DNA of 6,518 bases, taken from Actinomycetes bacterium. GTDB lineage: Bacteria; Actinomycetota; Actinomycetes; Propionibacteriales; Propionibacteriaceae. Shown piece after piece: positions 1 through 6,518 of this stretch (its first letter is position 1; the number at the start of each line of letters is the position of its first letter). A model generated the notes under the pieces. The model made no database searches, had not been told where the DNA came from, and worked only from the letters and a program-made list of their open reading frames with translations. The translations under genes were made by a program, and so were the position numbers. The DNA lies in the NCBI GenBank assembly GCA_023412435.1, contig JAEYNS010000099.1, positions 1 to 6,518 on the forward strand, given 5' to 3'.

Positions 1-349
1 TGGGCGGGCCCCCGTCGGGGCGGCTTACCCCGCCGGCGGGCCGGCCGACCCGCGCCAGCACGCCGGAGAAGAAGGCATCGGAGTCGGCGGCGTCGCGTGC
101 CGCCGAGGTGGCCACCACCCGCCGCCGGACGACCCCGAGCCGTTCCAGCGCGGCGCCGTACTCGTCGAAGGCGGCGAGGGTGCGCCGCAGGGCGTCCGGG
201 TGGAACCGTCCGGTGGCGTCGACCCCCTGGCCGAGCCGGGTGATCCGCAGCGCGCGCTCGACGGGCCGGACGCGCCCGTCGTGCACCTCGGCGACCAGCA
301 GCCGCACCGAGTTGGTGCCGCAGTCGATCGCCGCGAGCCGCTCAGCCAC
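1..349 (-). CDS. ppx: Ppx/GppA-family phosphatase, N-terminal part (3' end outside window)
   Basis: This is the first 116 codons of an exopolyphosphatase/guanosine pentaphosphate phosphohydrolase. The family is a cytoplasmic ASKHA-fold enzyme that removes terminal phosphate from polyphosphate and/or pppGpp. The diagnostic phosphate-1 loop AAIDCGTNSVRLLVAE is at residues 6-21. It is followed by TRLGQGVDATGR at 37-48 and VATSAARDA at 79-87, all in family order. The start is GTG at 349-347, which puts the DCGTNS loop at residues 9-14 as is usual; a GTG at 361 is a less likely alternative. No good Shine-Dalgarno is seen. The start overlaps the DUF501 stop by 8 nt, so translation is probably coupled. 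Oddity: from about residue 105 to the edge the frame stays open, but the E-V-I-S-G-x-E-E-A block expected here is not recognisable; only V108-S109 could align. Whether the substrate is polyphosphate or pppGpp cannot be told from this part. The family call is firm. Confidence 0.87.
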   Translation of the reverse strand, partial: MAERLAAIDCGTNSVRLLVAEVHDGRVRPVERALRITRLGQGVDATGRFHPDALRRTLAAFDEYGAALERLGVVRRRVVATSAARDAADSDAFFSGVLARVGRPAGGVSRPDGGPP

Positions 350-824
350 GAGCCGCCACACAGGGAACCGCCGCGTCCCTCAGCAGCCCCACCGCCTCGT
401 CCCCCAACGGGTTGACTCCTGGTCCGGCGGCCAGGGAGTGGGCGACCAGCACGTGCAGGCACTTCACCCGCTCCGGCATGCCACCCGCGCTGATCCCCGC
501 GATCTCCGGCACCTCGCCGTGCCGGGACCGGTCGGCGAGGTAGGCCTCGTGTGCCGCGCGGTAGCCGAGGGCCAGGTCGTCGTCCTCGCTCAGGCGGGCC
601 GTCATCTCGGCCATCACGCCGCCCGCCTCGAGGGTCGACACGGCGGAGGTGAGGACGGGGCAGGTGAGGTAGTACGTCGTGGGGAACGGGGTGCCGTCCG
701 GCAGCCGCGGCTCGGTCACCACGACCCCTGGCTCTCCTCCGGCGCAGCGCCAGGCGATCCCGATCACCCCGCGCGGCGGCCGTCCGAGCTGTTCGGTGAT
801 GGTCGCCTGATCGGCGGCTGTCAT
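342..824 (-). CDS. DUF501 family conserved actinobacterial protein
   Basis: This is a 160-residue soluble protein of the DUF501 family, found widely in Actinomycetota between the ftsB/divIC and ppx genes; I know of no established biochemical role. Family signatures counted from the ATG are QLGRPPRGV near residues 12-20, TEPRLPDGTPFPT near 37-49 followed by YYLTCP, a central AGGVMAEM segment, and near the C-terminus SAGGMPERVKCLHVL and GPGVNPLGD. Conserved Cys and His residues (TCP, KCLH) could suggest metal or substrate binding, but that is inference. No signal peptide or membrane segment is seen. I chose ATG at 824-822, with GGGAG only 3 nt upstream, because it leaves about 13 residues before LGR. 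An in-frame GTG at 842-840 would add six residues and cannot be excluded. The stop overlaps the ppx start by 8 nt. A 124-nt gap separates it from ftsB, so it and ppx may have their own promoter. Confidence 0.9.
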   Translation of the reverse strand: MTAADQATITEQLGRPPRGVIGIAWRCAGGEPGVVVTEPRLPDGTPFPTTYYLTCPVLTSAVSTLEAGGVMAEMTARLSEDDDLALGYRAAHEAYLADRSRHGEVPEIAGISAGGMPERVKCLHVLVAHSLAAGPGVNPLGDEAVGLLRDAAVPCVAARG

Positions 825-873
825 GGGCTCCCAGGCTGGCACCCCGCCATTCTCGCATCCCGCCCACCGCGCA

Positions 874-901
874 AACTTCGGCCATATGAGCGGCAGAAGT
901 T
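874..901. promoter_or_regulatory. Imperfect dyad / stem-loop in the ftsB-DUF501 gap
   Basis: Two 10-nt arms, AACTTCGGCC (874-883) and GGCAGAAGTT (892-901), pair at 9 of 10 positions. The single mismatch is 880 against 895, and the arms enclose the 8-nt loop ATATGAGC. The centre is the most AT-rich spot in the gap and lies about 50-75 nt upstream of the DUF501 ATG. It has no downstream U-tract in the transcribed direction, so it does not look like an intrinsic terminator. It could be an operator, an mRNA hairpin, or chance. The sequence shows the symmetry; any function is inference. Confidence 0.35.
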
Positions 902-908
902 GGACGAG

Positions 909-923
909 CCCGGCCCGGCCCGG
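909..923. repeat. CCCGG x3 short tandem repeat
   Basis: Three perfect contiguous copies of the pentamer CCCGG lie in the ftsB-DUF501 gap, just beyond the dyad at 874-901. The array is too short to be a mobile or structural repeat class. It may simply be slippage in a GC-rich intergenic stretch and would be expected to vary between strains. Confidence 0.5.
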
Positions 924-948
924 TGAACCGAGGAACCGTCCCCGTGGT

Positions 949-1521
949 TCAGCGGGTGGTGACCTTGCGGACGGGGGCGTCGGCGGTTCGGATGGAGCCC
1001 CAGAGCTTGTCCCACCACATCGGGTCGTGCTCGCCGGCGGGGAGACGCTGTTCGGCCTCGATCGCCACGCCGCCCCCGATCGGCTCGCCGTCCTCGCCGA
1101 TCACCCGGTAGCCGATCTCGCCGGGCATCACCCAGCCGAGCCGATCCCGCGCCTGGGCCTTGACGTAGTCGGGGTTGTTCCAGCGGTCGAGCTCACCCTG
1201 GAGCTCGGCGATCCGCTCGGTGCGTTCGGCGATCTGCTGGTCGGCGAGCGCCAGTTGGTGCTGCTGGTCGAGGTAGATCCGCAGGCTGGACGCGTACGAC
1301 AGGCCCAGCAGCACGAACACCGCAACCAGGACGAGGGCCCGTCCGGTGACCCGGGCGCCGAGGCTGAGCAGCGTGGCCCGGGCCCCCTGCGAGGGGCCGG
1401 CCTCCAGTTCGGCAGCCAGCGGCTCGGGTTCGGGGGCGGACGCACGAGTACCGGCCCGGGGACGCCGTGAGCGTCCCGGACCGGTACTTGCCGAGCGTGG
1501 GCTACGCGAGTCGCGAGCCAT
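949..1521 (-). CDS. ftsB: FtsB/DivIC-family septum formation initiator protein
   Basis: This is a 190-residue single-pass membrane protein of the DivIC/FtsB family, which joins the FtsL/FtsQ (DivIB) subcomplex and helps activate septal peptidoglycan synthesis. The layout is: a basic, Pro/Ala/Arg-rich cytoplasmic N-terminus (residues 1-60); one hydrophobic helix at about 62-80 (ALVLVAVFVLLGLSY); an extracellular coiled coil at about 84-113 with heptad-like Leu/Ile spacing; then the family landmark NPDYVKAQARDRLGWVMPGE (116-135). A C-terminal tail contains MWWDKLWGSI (168-177), a Trp-rich patch often seen in the actinobacterial members. The long N-terminal extension is typical of actinobacteria and makes the protein longer than the roughly 100-residue E. 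coli FtsB. The start is ATG at 1521-1519, with GAAGG 9 nt upstream. It sits 35 nt after eno, as in Streptomyces and Mycobacterium; divIC is the alternative symbol. Confidence 0.92.
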   Translation of the reverse strand: MARDSRSPRSASTGPGRSRRPRAGTRASAPEPEPLAAELEAGPSQGARATLLSLGARVTGRALVLVAVFVLLGLSYASSLRIYLDQQHQLALADQQIAERTERIAELQGELDRWNNPDYVKAQARDRLGWVMPGEIGYRVIGEDGEPIGGGVAIEAEQRLPAGEHDPMWWDKLWGSIRTADAPVRKVTTR

Positions 1522-1530
1522 GTCCCCTGA

Positions 1531-1535
1531 CCTTC
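1531..1535 (-). promoter_or_regulatory. Probable ribosome binding site of ftsB (GAAGG)
   Basis: GAAGG on the minus strand lies 9 nt before the ATG at 1521. A second purine run, AGGGG (1524-1528), is only 2 nt from the ATG and too close to act. The better-placed GAAGG supports this start. Confidence 0.5.
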
Positions 1536-1556
1536 ATCGGGTCAAGGATAGGTGGC

Positions 1557-2843
<1,287 letters not shown>

Positions 2844-2847
2844 TCAG

Positions 2848-2852
2848 CCTTT
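2848..2852 (-). promoter_or_regulatory. Ribosome binding site of eno (AAAGG)
   Basis: AAAGG on the minus strand is followed by a 7-nt spacer and GTG at 2840. It decides the GTG start of enolase, which has no ATG at its N-terminus. The surrounding 39-nt mazG-eno gap is less GC-rich than the genes and holds a small GTGG-AAAGAA-CCAC hairpin, but no convincing promoter. Confidence 0.7.
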
Positions 2853-2879
2853 CAGAAGTGGTTCTTTCCACCGCCCACA

Positions 2880-3509
2880 CTATCGCTTTTGCTCCGCCTC
2901 CTTCAGGCCGGCCTCGAGCACCCGCAGGGCGGCCCGGGTCTCCTGCTCGGGGTCGAGGCCGAGCGCCTCGCAGACCGCCACCAGCCGCAGGAACTCCGCA
3001 CCCAGCGCGTCGGGGTCCATCGCACGGACCTCGATCCCGAACCGGTCCGGCTGCAGGCCGTGACTGCGCGCCCTTGTGATCACCTTGTGGGCCCGCGCCA
3101 GCGCCGAGAGCTGGTGCGGGATGCCGTCGAGGACGGATTCCCTGCTCTTCTCGATCGCCTTCTTCTGCTCCCACGAGGCGATGAGGTCCTCGGGGACGGC
3201 GGCGTCGGAGAAGACGTAGGGGTGCCTGGCGATCAGCTTGTCGGCGATCCGGGTCGCGATGTCCTCGATGTCGAACCGGCCGGACTCGGACGCGATCTCG
3301 GCGTGGAAGAGCACCTGCAGCAACAGGTCGCCCAGCTCCTCCAGCAGGTCGGCGTCACCGCCCGCCTCGATCGCCTCGACCACCTCGCAGGTCTCCTCGA
3401 CCAGGTAGTGGACCAGCGAACGGTGGGTCTGTTCGGCGTCCCACGGACACCCGGTGCGCAGGGCGTGCATCACGCCGATCAGCCGGGCTACCTGCGGGTA
3501 GTCCCCCAT
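2880..3509 (-). CDS. mazG: MazG-family nucleoside triphosphate pyrophosphohydrolase
   Basis: MazG hydrolyses (d)NTPs to NMP and pyrophosphate in the cytoplasm, cleaning damaged nucleotides from the pool and, in E. coli, affecting (p)ppGpp level. The N-terminal all-alpha NTP-PPase domain is intact: LRTGCPWDAEQTH (17-29), LVEETCEVVEAI (36-47) with the metal-binding EExxE at E38/E39/E42, and LEELGDLLLQVLFHA (56-70) with E58 and D61. RHPYVF (95-100), EQKKAIEK (114-121) and LDGIPHQLSALARAHK (127-142) follow. The protein is 209 residues against about 263 in E. coli. The second MazG repeat is reduced: residues 165-209 keep a faint EFLRLVAVCEALGLDPE pattern but have DALGAEF where EEELGDLLF is expected, so that half probably lacks activity. 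The start is ATG at 3509-3507, only 3 nt after the lipoprotein stop and with no Shine-Dalgarno, which suggests translational coupling. The family is certain; the exact substrate is not known. Confidence 0.95.
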   Translation of the reverse strand: MGDYPQVARLIGVMHALRTGCPWDAEQTHRSLVHYLVEETCEVVEAIEAGGDADLLEELGDLLLQVLFHAEIASESGRFDIEDIATRIADKLIARHPYVFSDAAVPEDLIASWEQKKAIEKSRESVLDGIPHQLSALARAHKVITRARSHGLQPDRFGIEVRAMDPDALGAEFLRLVAVCEALGLDPEQETRAALRVLEAGLKEAEQKR

Positions 3510-3512
3510 CGG

Positions 3513-4043
3513 TCAGGCGTTGGCGGTCGGGCTGGGGGCCGGGCTGGACAGCGAACCGCTGCCCGTCTCGAGCTGACCGAGGGTGGCGTCCCAGCTGCCG
3601 TAGCGCGGGTTGACCACGACGGGGATCGTCGCTGCGGTGGTGGCGAAGTCCGTCTCGCCGAGCTCGGTGCGGATCAGCAGGGCCGCGGCGTAGTCGTCGA
3701 CGATCTGGGCCATCCCCGGCTGCTCGCTGAGCGCGGTCAGGTCGGTGTACTGCGCGATGGTCCCTTTACGGTCGTCCTCGCTGATCGTGACGCCGCGCTC
3801 GGCGCCGACCGCGCGGCCGACCTCGTTGCCGATCAGGACGGTGGCTGCCAGCCTGCGCTGGGCGCCCGCCTGCTCCGGCGATTCGAAGATGGTGGCCAGT
3901 GCCTGGGCTACCTGGTCGACCTGGGTCTCGGTGATGACGACCTGGTTGACGGTGGCCGCGGTGGCAGGGCTCTGCCCCGCGCACCCGGTCAGTGCCAGCA
4001 CCGCGGCGAAGACTGCTCCAACCGCCCTGACGGCGCGTCCCAT
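3513..4043 (-). CDS. Putative lipoprotein with SurA N-terminal-like region
   Basis: This is a 176-residue predicted lipoprotein. The N-terminus is MGRAVRAV, a hydrophobic stretch AVFAAVLAL, and the lipobox L18-T19-G20-C21, so lipidation at C21 and anchoring on the outer face of the membrane are predicted. The mature part begins TAATVNQVVITETQVDQVAQAL (about 28-49, without a gap), which resembles the start of the SurA N-terminal chaperone domain (A-x-V-N-x-x-x-I-T-x-x-x-V-D). The rest is mainly helical. NPRYGSWD (145-152) and a Ser/Pro-rich tail (about 161-174) follow, as in actinobacterial SurA-N proteins. No parvulin (PPIase) domain is present, so a holdase or scaffold role is more likely than isomerase activity; that is inference. 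An LpqU-like protein occupies a similar place in mycobacteria, but I do not claim orthology. I chose ATG at 4043-4041, with AGGGAG 6 nt upstream, because the lipobox then falls at a normal distance. A longer reading frame from 4130 would run into mfd and lacks a signal peptide. Confidence 0.88.
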   Translation of the reverse strand: MGRAVRAVGAVFAAVLALTGCAGQSPATAATVNQVVITETQVDQVAQALATIFESPEQAGAQRRLAATVLIGNEVGRAVGAERGVTISEDDRKGTIAQYTDLTALSEQPGMAQIVDDYAAALLIRTELGETDFATTAATIPVVVNPRYGSWDATLGQLETGSGSLSSPAPSPTANA

Positions 4044-4049
4044 GCTCGA

Positions 4050-4055
4050 CTCCCT
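4050..4055 (-). promoter_or_regulatory. Ribosome binding site of the lipoprotein gene (AGGGAG)
   Basis: AGGGAG on the minus strand, followed by a 6-nt spacer to ATG at 4043, is the clearest Shine-Dalgarno in the window. It favours this start over the in-frame start at 4130, which would overlap the mfd 3' end. The mfd stop lies 35 nt upstream of the ATG. Confidence 0.75.
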
Positions 4056-4078
4056 AGCTCGTCTCGAACGGTGTGATC

Positions 4079-6518
4079 CTAGCCGCTGGCGCTCACCGGG
4101 TAGACATCGGCGAGCACCCGGCCCGCCCACGCGAGCAGCTCGGCGTCCGAGACCGGCTGGCCGGCGATCGGACGCGTCATCGGACGCGGCACGAGGATGA
4201 ACCCCGACGCCTTGCGCAGCTGCGAGCCCGGGTAGACCCGCGCGAGCCGCACCTGGGCGGCCTCGCCCAGGTCGGCCGGCGCGAACCGGATGTGGTTGCC
4301 CTGCGCCACCACCTCGGTGACACCGCGGCGGCGCGCCTCCAGCCGGAACCCGGCCACGGCGAGCAGCGCCTCGACCGGGGGCGGCGGATCGCCGTACCGG
4401 TCGACCAGTTCCTCCCGTACCGCGGCGAGCTCGGCGTCGGTGGTGACCTGCGCCAGCCGCTTGTACATCTCGAGCCGCAGCCGCTCGCTCTCGATGTAGT
4501 CGGTCGGCAGGTGGGCGTCCACCGGCAGCTCGATGCGCATCTCGGGCTCCGGCTCGGCGTCCTCGCCGCGGAACTCGGCGACCGCCTCGCCGACCAGCCT
4601 GATGTAGAGGTCGAAGCCCACCTCGGCGATGTGGCCGGACTGCTCGCCGCCGAGCAGGTTTCCGGCGCCGCGGATCTCCAGGTCCTTCATCGCGATCGCC
4701 ATGCCCGCGCCGAGGTCGGTGTGGGCGGCCATCGTCGCCAGCCGGTCGTGGGCGGTCTCGGTGAGCGGCTTCTCCGGCGGGTTCAGGAAGTAGGCGTTGC
4801 CGCGCTCGCGGCTGCGTCCCACCCGTCCGCGCAGCTGGTGCAGCTGGGAGAGTCCCAACAGGTCGGCCCGCTCGATCAGCAGGGTGTTGGCGGTCGAGAT
4901 GTCGAGGCCGGCCTCGACGATGGTGGTGCAGACCAGGACGTCGGACCGCCGCTCCCAGAAGTCGACCATCACCTGCTCGAGGGTGTGCTCGTTCATCTGG
5001 CCGTGCGCGACCGCGATCCTGGCCTCGGGGACGAGGTCGGCCAGCTTCTTGGCGGTCTTCTCGATCGAACTGACGCGGTTGTGGATGTAGAAGGCCTGGC
5101 CCTCCCTGGCCAGCTCGCGGCGGATCGCGGCCCTCACCTGCCGCTCGTCGTACGGCCCGGCGAAGGTGAGGACGGGGTGCCGCTCCTCCGGCGGGGTGGT
5201 GATCACGCTCATTTCCCGGATGCCCGTGATCGCCATCTCGAGGGTGCGCGGGATCGGGGTGGCGCTCATCGCCAGCACGTCGACGTTGAGCCGCAGCTTC
5301 TTCAGGGCCTCCTTGTGCTCGACCCCGAAGCGCTGCTCCTCGTCGATGATCACGAGGCCGAGGTCCTTGAAGGCGATCTCGTCGGAGAACAGCCGATGGG
5401 TTCCGACCACGACGTCGACGCTGCCGTCGGCGAGACCCTCGACCACCTTGGTCTTCTCCGCGGGGCTCTGGAACCTGCTGAGCGCGGCGACCGTCACCGG
5501 GAAGCCCGCGTACCGGTCGGCGAAGGTGGCGTGGTGCTGCTGGACGAGCAGCGTCGTCGGGACCAGGACCGCGACCTGCTTGCCGTCCATCACGGCCTTG
5601 AAGGCAGCCCGGACCGCGATCTCCGTCTTCCCGTACCCGACGTCGCCGCAGATCAGCCGATCCATCGGGACCAGCCGCTCCATGTCGGCCTTCACCTCGG
5701 TGACCGCCGCCAGCTGGTCGGGGGTCTCGACGTGGGCGAAGGCGTCCTCCAGTTCGCGCTGCCAGACGGTGTCGGGGCTGAAGGCGTGGCCCTTGGACGC
5801 CTGCCGCGCGGCGTACAGCTTGATGAGTTCGGCGGCGATCTGCCGGACGGCCTTGCGGGCCCTCGAGGTGCGCTTGGCCCAGTCGGCGCCGCCCATCCGG
5901 TCAAGGCTGGGCGACTCGCCGCCGACATAGCGGGTGACGAGGTGGAGTTGGTCCATCGGGACGTAGAGCCGGTCGCCGGGCTGGCCGCGCTTGCTGGGCG
6001 CGTACTCGATGACGAGATACTCGCGGGTCGCGCCCGCCACGGTGCGGGTGACCAGTTCGACGTACCGGCCGACGCCGTGCTGCTCGTGCACCACCGGGTC
6101 ACCGGCCTGCAGCTCCAGCGGGTCGATCTGGTTCTTGCGGCGGGCCGGCATCTTCCGGGCTGCCTTGTCGGTGTCGCGCTGCCCCGACAGGTCGGCGGCG
6201 GTGAACACCGCCAGCCCGATCGCCGGCAGGCGGAAGCCGTGGCGCAGTTCGGCGACGCAGACCGACACCACGCCCCCGGGCAGGGCGGCGGCCGGGTCGA
6301 GCGCGACCGGCAGGTCGGCCCCCTTGACGACCTCCACCATGCGCTGGGCGAGGCCCTGGGAATCGGCCACCAACACGGTGCGGTTCCCGGACCGCAGGGC
6401 CTCGGCGACGGCGTTGATCGCCGCCTCGGTGTCACCCCGCCAGACCGGCGCCTCCTGGGCGTCCACCACCAGCGAGGGGGGTCCGCCGGCGTCGCCGGCG
6501 CGGTGGGTTTTACACATA
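4079..6518 (-). CDS. mfd: Transcription-repair coupling factor Mfd, C-terminal two thirds (5' end outside window)
   Basis: Mfd is an SF2 DNA translocase that displaces RNA polymerase stalled at lesions and recruits UvrA. The window holds 812 codons of a protein usually near 1150-1200 residues, so the UvrB-like, UvrA-binding N-terminus is outside. Counting from the codon at 6517: a D3-like region (about 15-112); the RNA polymerase interaction domain (about 135-200, [14 protein letters not shown] at 139-152 and [11 protein letters not shown] at 184-194); translocase motifs TPDQ (265-268), Walker [10 protein letters not shown] (291-299), DEEQ (392-395), [12 protein letters not shown] (418-429), HGQM (505-508), [10 protein letters not shown] (531-540) and QLRGRVGR (561-568). 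[13 protein letters not shown] (617-629) and the C-terminal autoinhibitory D7 domain (about 655-760, [19 protein letters not shown]) complete it. No key motif is broken. The ATG at 6517 is internal to the family, not the true start; residues 1-14 show no recognisable match. The gene is probably the head of the downstream cluster, 35 nt before the lipoprotein. Confidence 0.98.
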   Translation of the reverse strand, partial: MCKTHRAGDAGGPPSLVVDAQEAPVWRGDTEAAINAVAEALRSGNRTVLVADSQGLAQRMVEVVKGADLPVALDPAAALPGGVVSVCVAELRHGFRLPAIGLAVFTAADLSGQRDTDKAARKMPARRKNQIDPLELQAGDPVVHEQHGVGRYVELVTRTVAGATREYLVIEYAPSKRGQPGDRLYVPMDQLHLVTRYVGGESPSLDRMGGADWAKRTSRARKAVRQIAAELIKLYAARQASKGHAFSPDTVWQRELEDAFAHVETPDQLAAVTEVKADMERLVPMDRLICGDVGYGKTEIAVRAAFKAVMDGKQVAVLVPTTLLVQQHHATFADRYAGFPVTVAALSRFQSPAEKTKVVEGLADGSVDVVVGTHRLFSDEIAFKDLGLVIIDEEQRFGVEHKEALKKLRLNVDVLAMSATPIPRTLEMAITGIREMSVITTPPEERHPVLTFAGPYDERQVRAAIRRELAREGQAFYIHNRVSSIEKTAKKLADLVPEARIAVAHGQMNEHTLEQVMVDFWERRSDVLVCTTIVEAGLDISTANTLLIERADLLGLSQLHQLRGRVGRSRERGNAYFLNPPEKPLTETAHDRLATMAAHTDLGAGMAIAMKDLEIRGAGNLLGGEQSGHIAEVGFDLYIRLVGEAVAEFRGEDAEPEPEMRIELPVDAHLPTDYIESERLRLEMYKRLAQVTTDAELAAVREELVDRYGDPPPPVEALLAVAGFRLEARRRGVTEVVAQGNHIRFAPADLGEAAQVRLARVYPGSQLRKASGFILVPRPMTRPIAGQPVSDAELLAWAGRVLADVYPVSASG

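Noticed and set aside
840..842. GTG at 842 as the DUF501 start
   Set aside because: It would add six residues with no separate ribosome site. The ATG at 824 gives the expected distance to the LGRPPRG motif. It remains possible but is less likely.
25..926. Long frames on both strands over the DUF501/ppx region (25-885 minus, 108-926 plus)
   Set aside because: They are Arg/Gly/Pro-rich shadows. The real frames are DUF501 and the GTG-started ppx, both with clear family motifs.
1528..1546. TGACC/GGTCA inverted repeat in the eno-ftsB gap as a terminator
   Set aside because: The stem is only five base pairs, there is no U-tract, and it overlaps the ftsB ribosome binding site. It is too weak to call.
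2859..2872. GTGG-AAAGAA-CCAC hairpin upstream of eno as a regulatory element
   Set aside because: A four-base stem is expected by chance, and nothing else in the 39-nt gap supports a riboswitch or promoter.
6485..6500. Two GCCGGCG copies near the mfd edge as a repeat element
   Set aside because: They are short, lie in GC-rich coding sequence and encode ordinary Gly/Asp/Ala codons. No wider repeat structure is seen.

Overview
This window looks like a piece of chromosome from a high-GC Gram-positive bacterium (Actinomycetota). The evidence is the very high G+C in all codons, GTG starts, and the gene content. Reading along the minus strand, the genes are mfd, a SurA-N-like lipoprotein, mazG, eno, ftsB/divIC, a DUF501 gene and ppx/gppA. 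A similar set occurs in Mycobacterium tuberculosis (Rv1020-Rv1026), but there mazG precedes the lipoprotein gene lpqU. From memory, the lipoprotein-before-mazG order fits Propionibacteriales (Propionibacteriaceae/Nocardioidaceae). I treat that placement as tentative.

Layout, from the high-coordinate end in the direction of transcription: the C-terminal two thirds of mfd (6518-4079, 5' end outside the window); a 35-nt gap; a 176-residue lipoprotein with a SurA-N-like start and no isomerase domain (4043-3513); 3 nt; mazG (3509-2880); a 39-nt gap; enolase (2840-1557); a 35-nt gap; an FtsB/DivIC-type divisome protein (1521-949); a 124-nt gap holding an imperfect dyad and a CCCGG tandem repeat; a DUF501 protein (824-342); and, overlapping it by 8 nt, the first 116 codons of a Ppx/GppA phosphatase (349-1, 3' end outside the window). 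All seven genes share one strand and no gap exceeds about 125 nt. No tRNA, rRNA, CRISPR array, insertion sequence, phage gene or clear intrinsic terminator is visible.

The cluster is housekeeping. It combines transcription-coupled repair (Mfd), nucleotide-pool cleaning (MazG), glycolysis (Eno), septum assembly (FtsB) and polyphosphate/(p)ppGpp turnover (Ppx/GppA), with two poorly characterised conserved proteins. The close packing suggests one transcript or a few overlapping ones. The ftsB-DUF501 gap is the most likely place for internal regulation. I found no convincing new biological system. The points worth a second look are that dyad, the degenerate C-terminal half of MazG, the lipoprotein-mazG coupling, and sequence at both window ends that departs from family or compositional expectation and may be assembly-edge noise.
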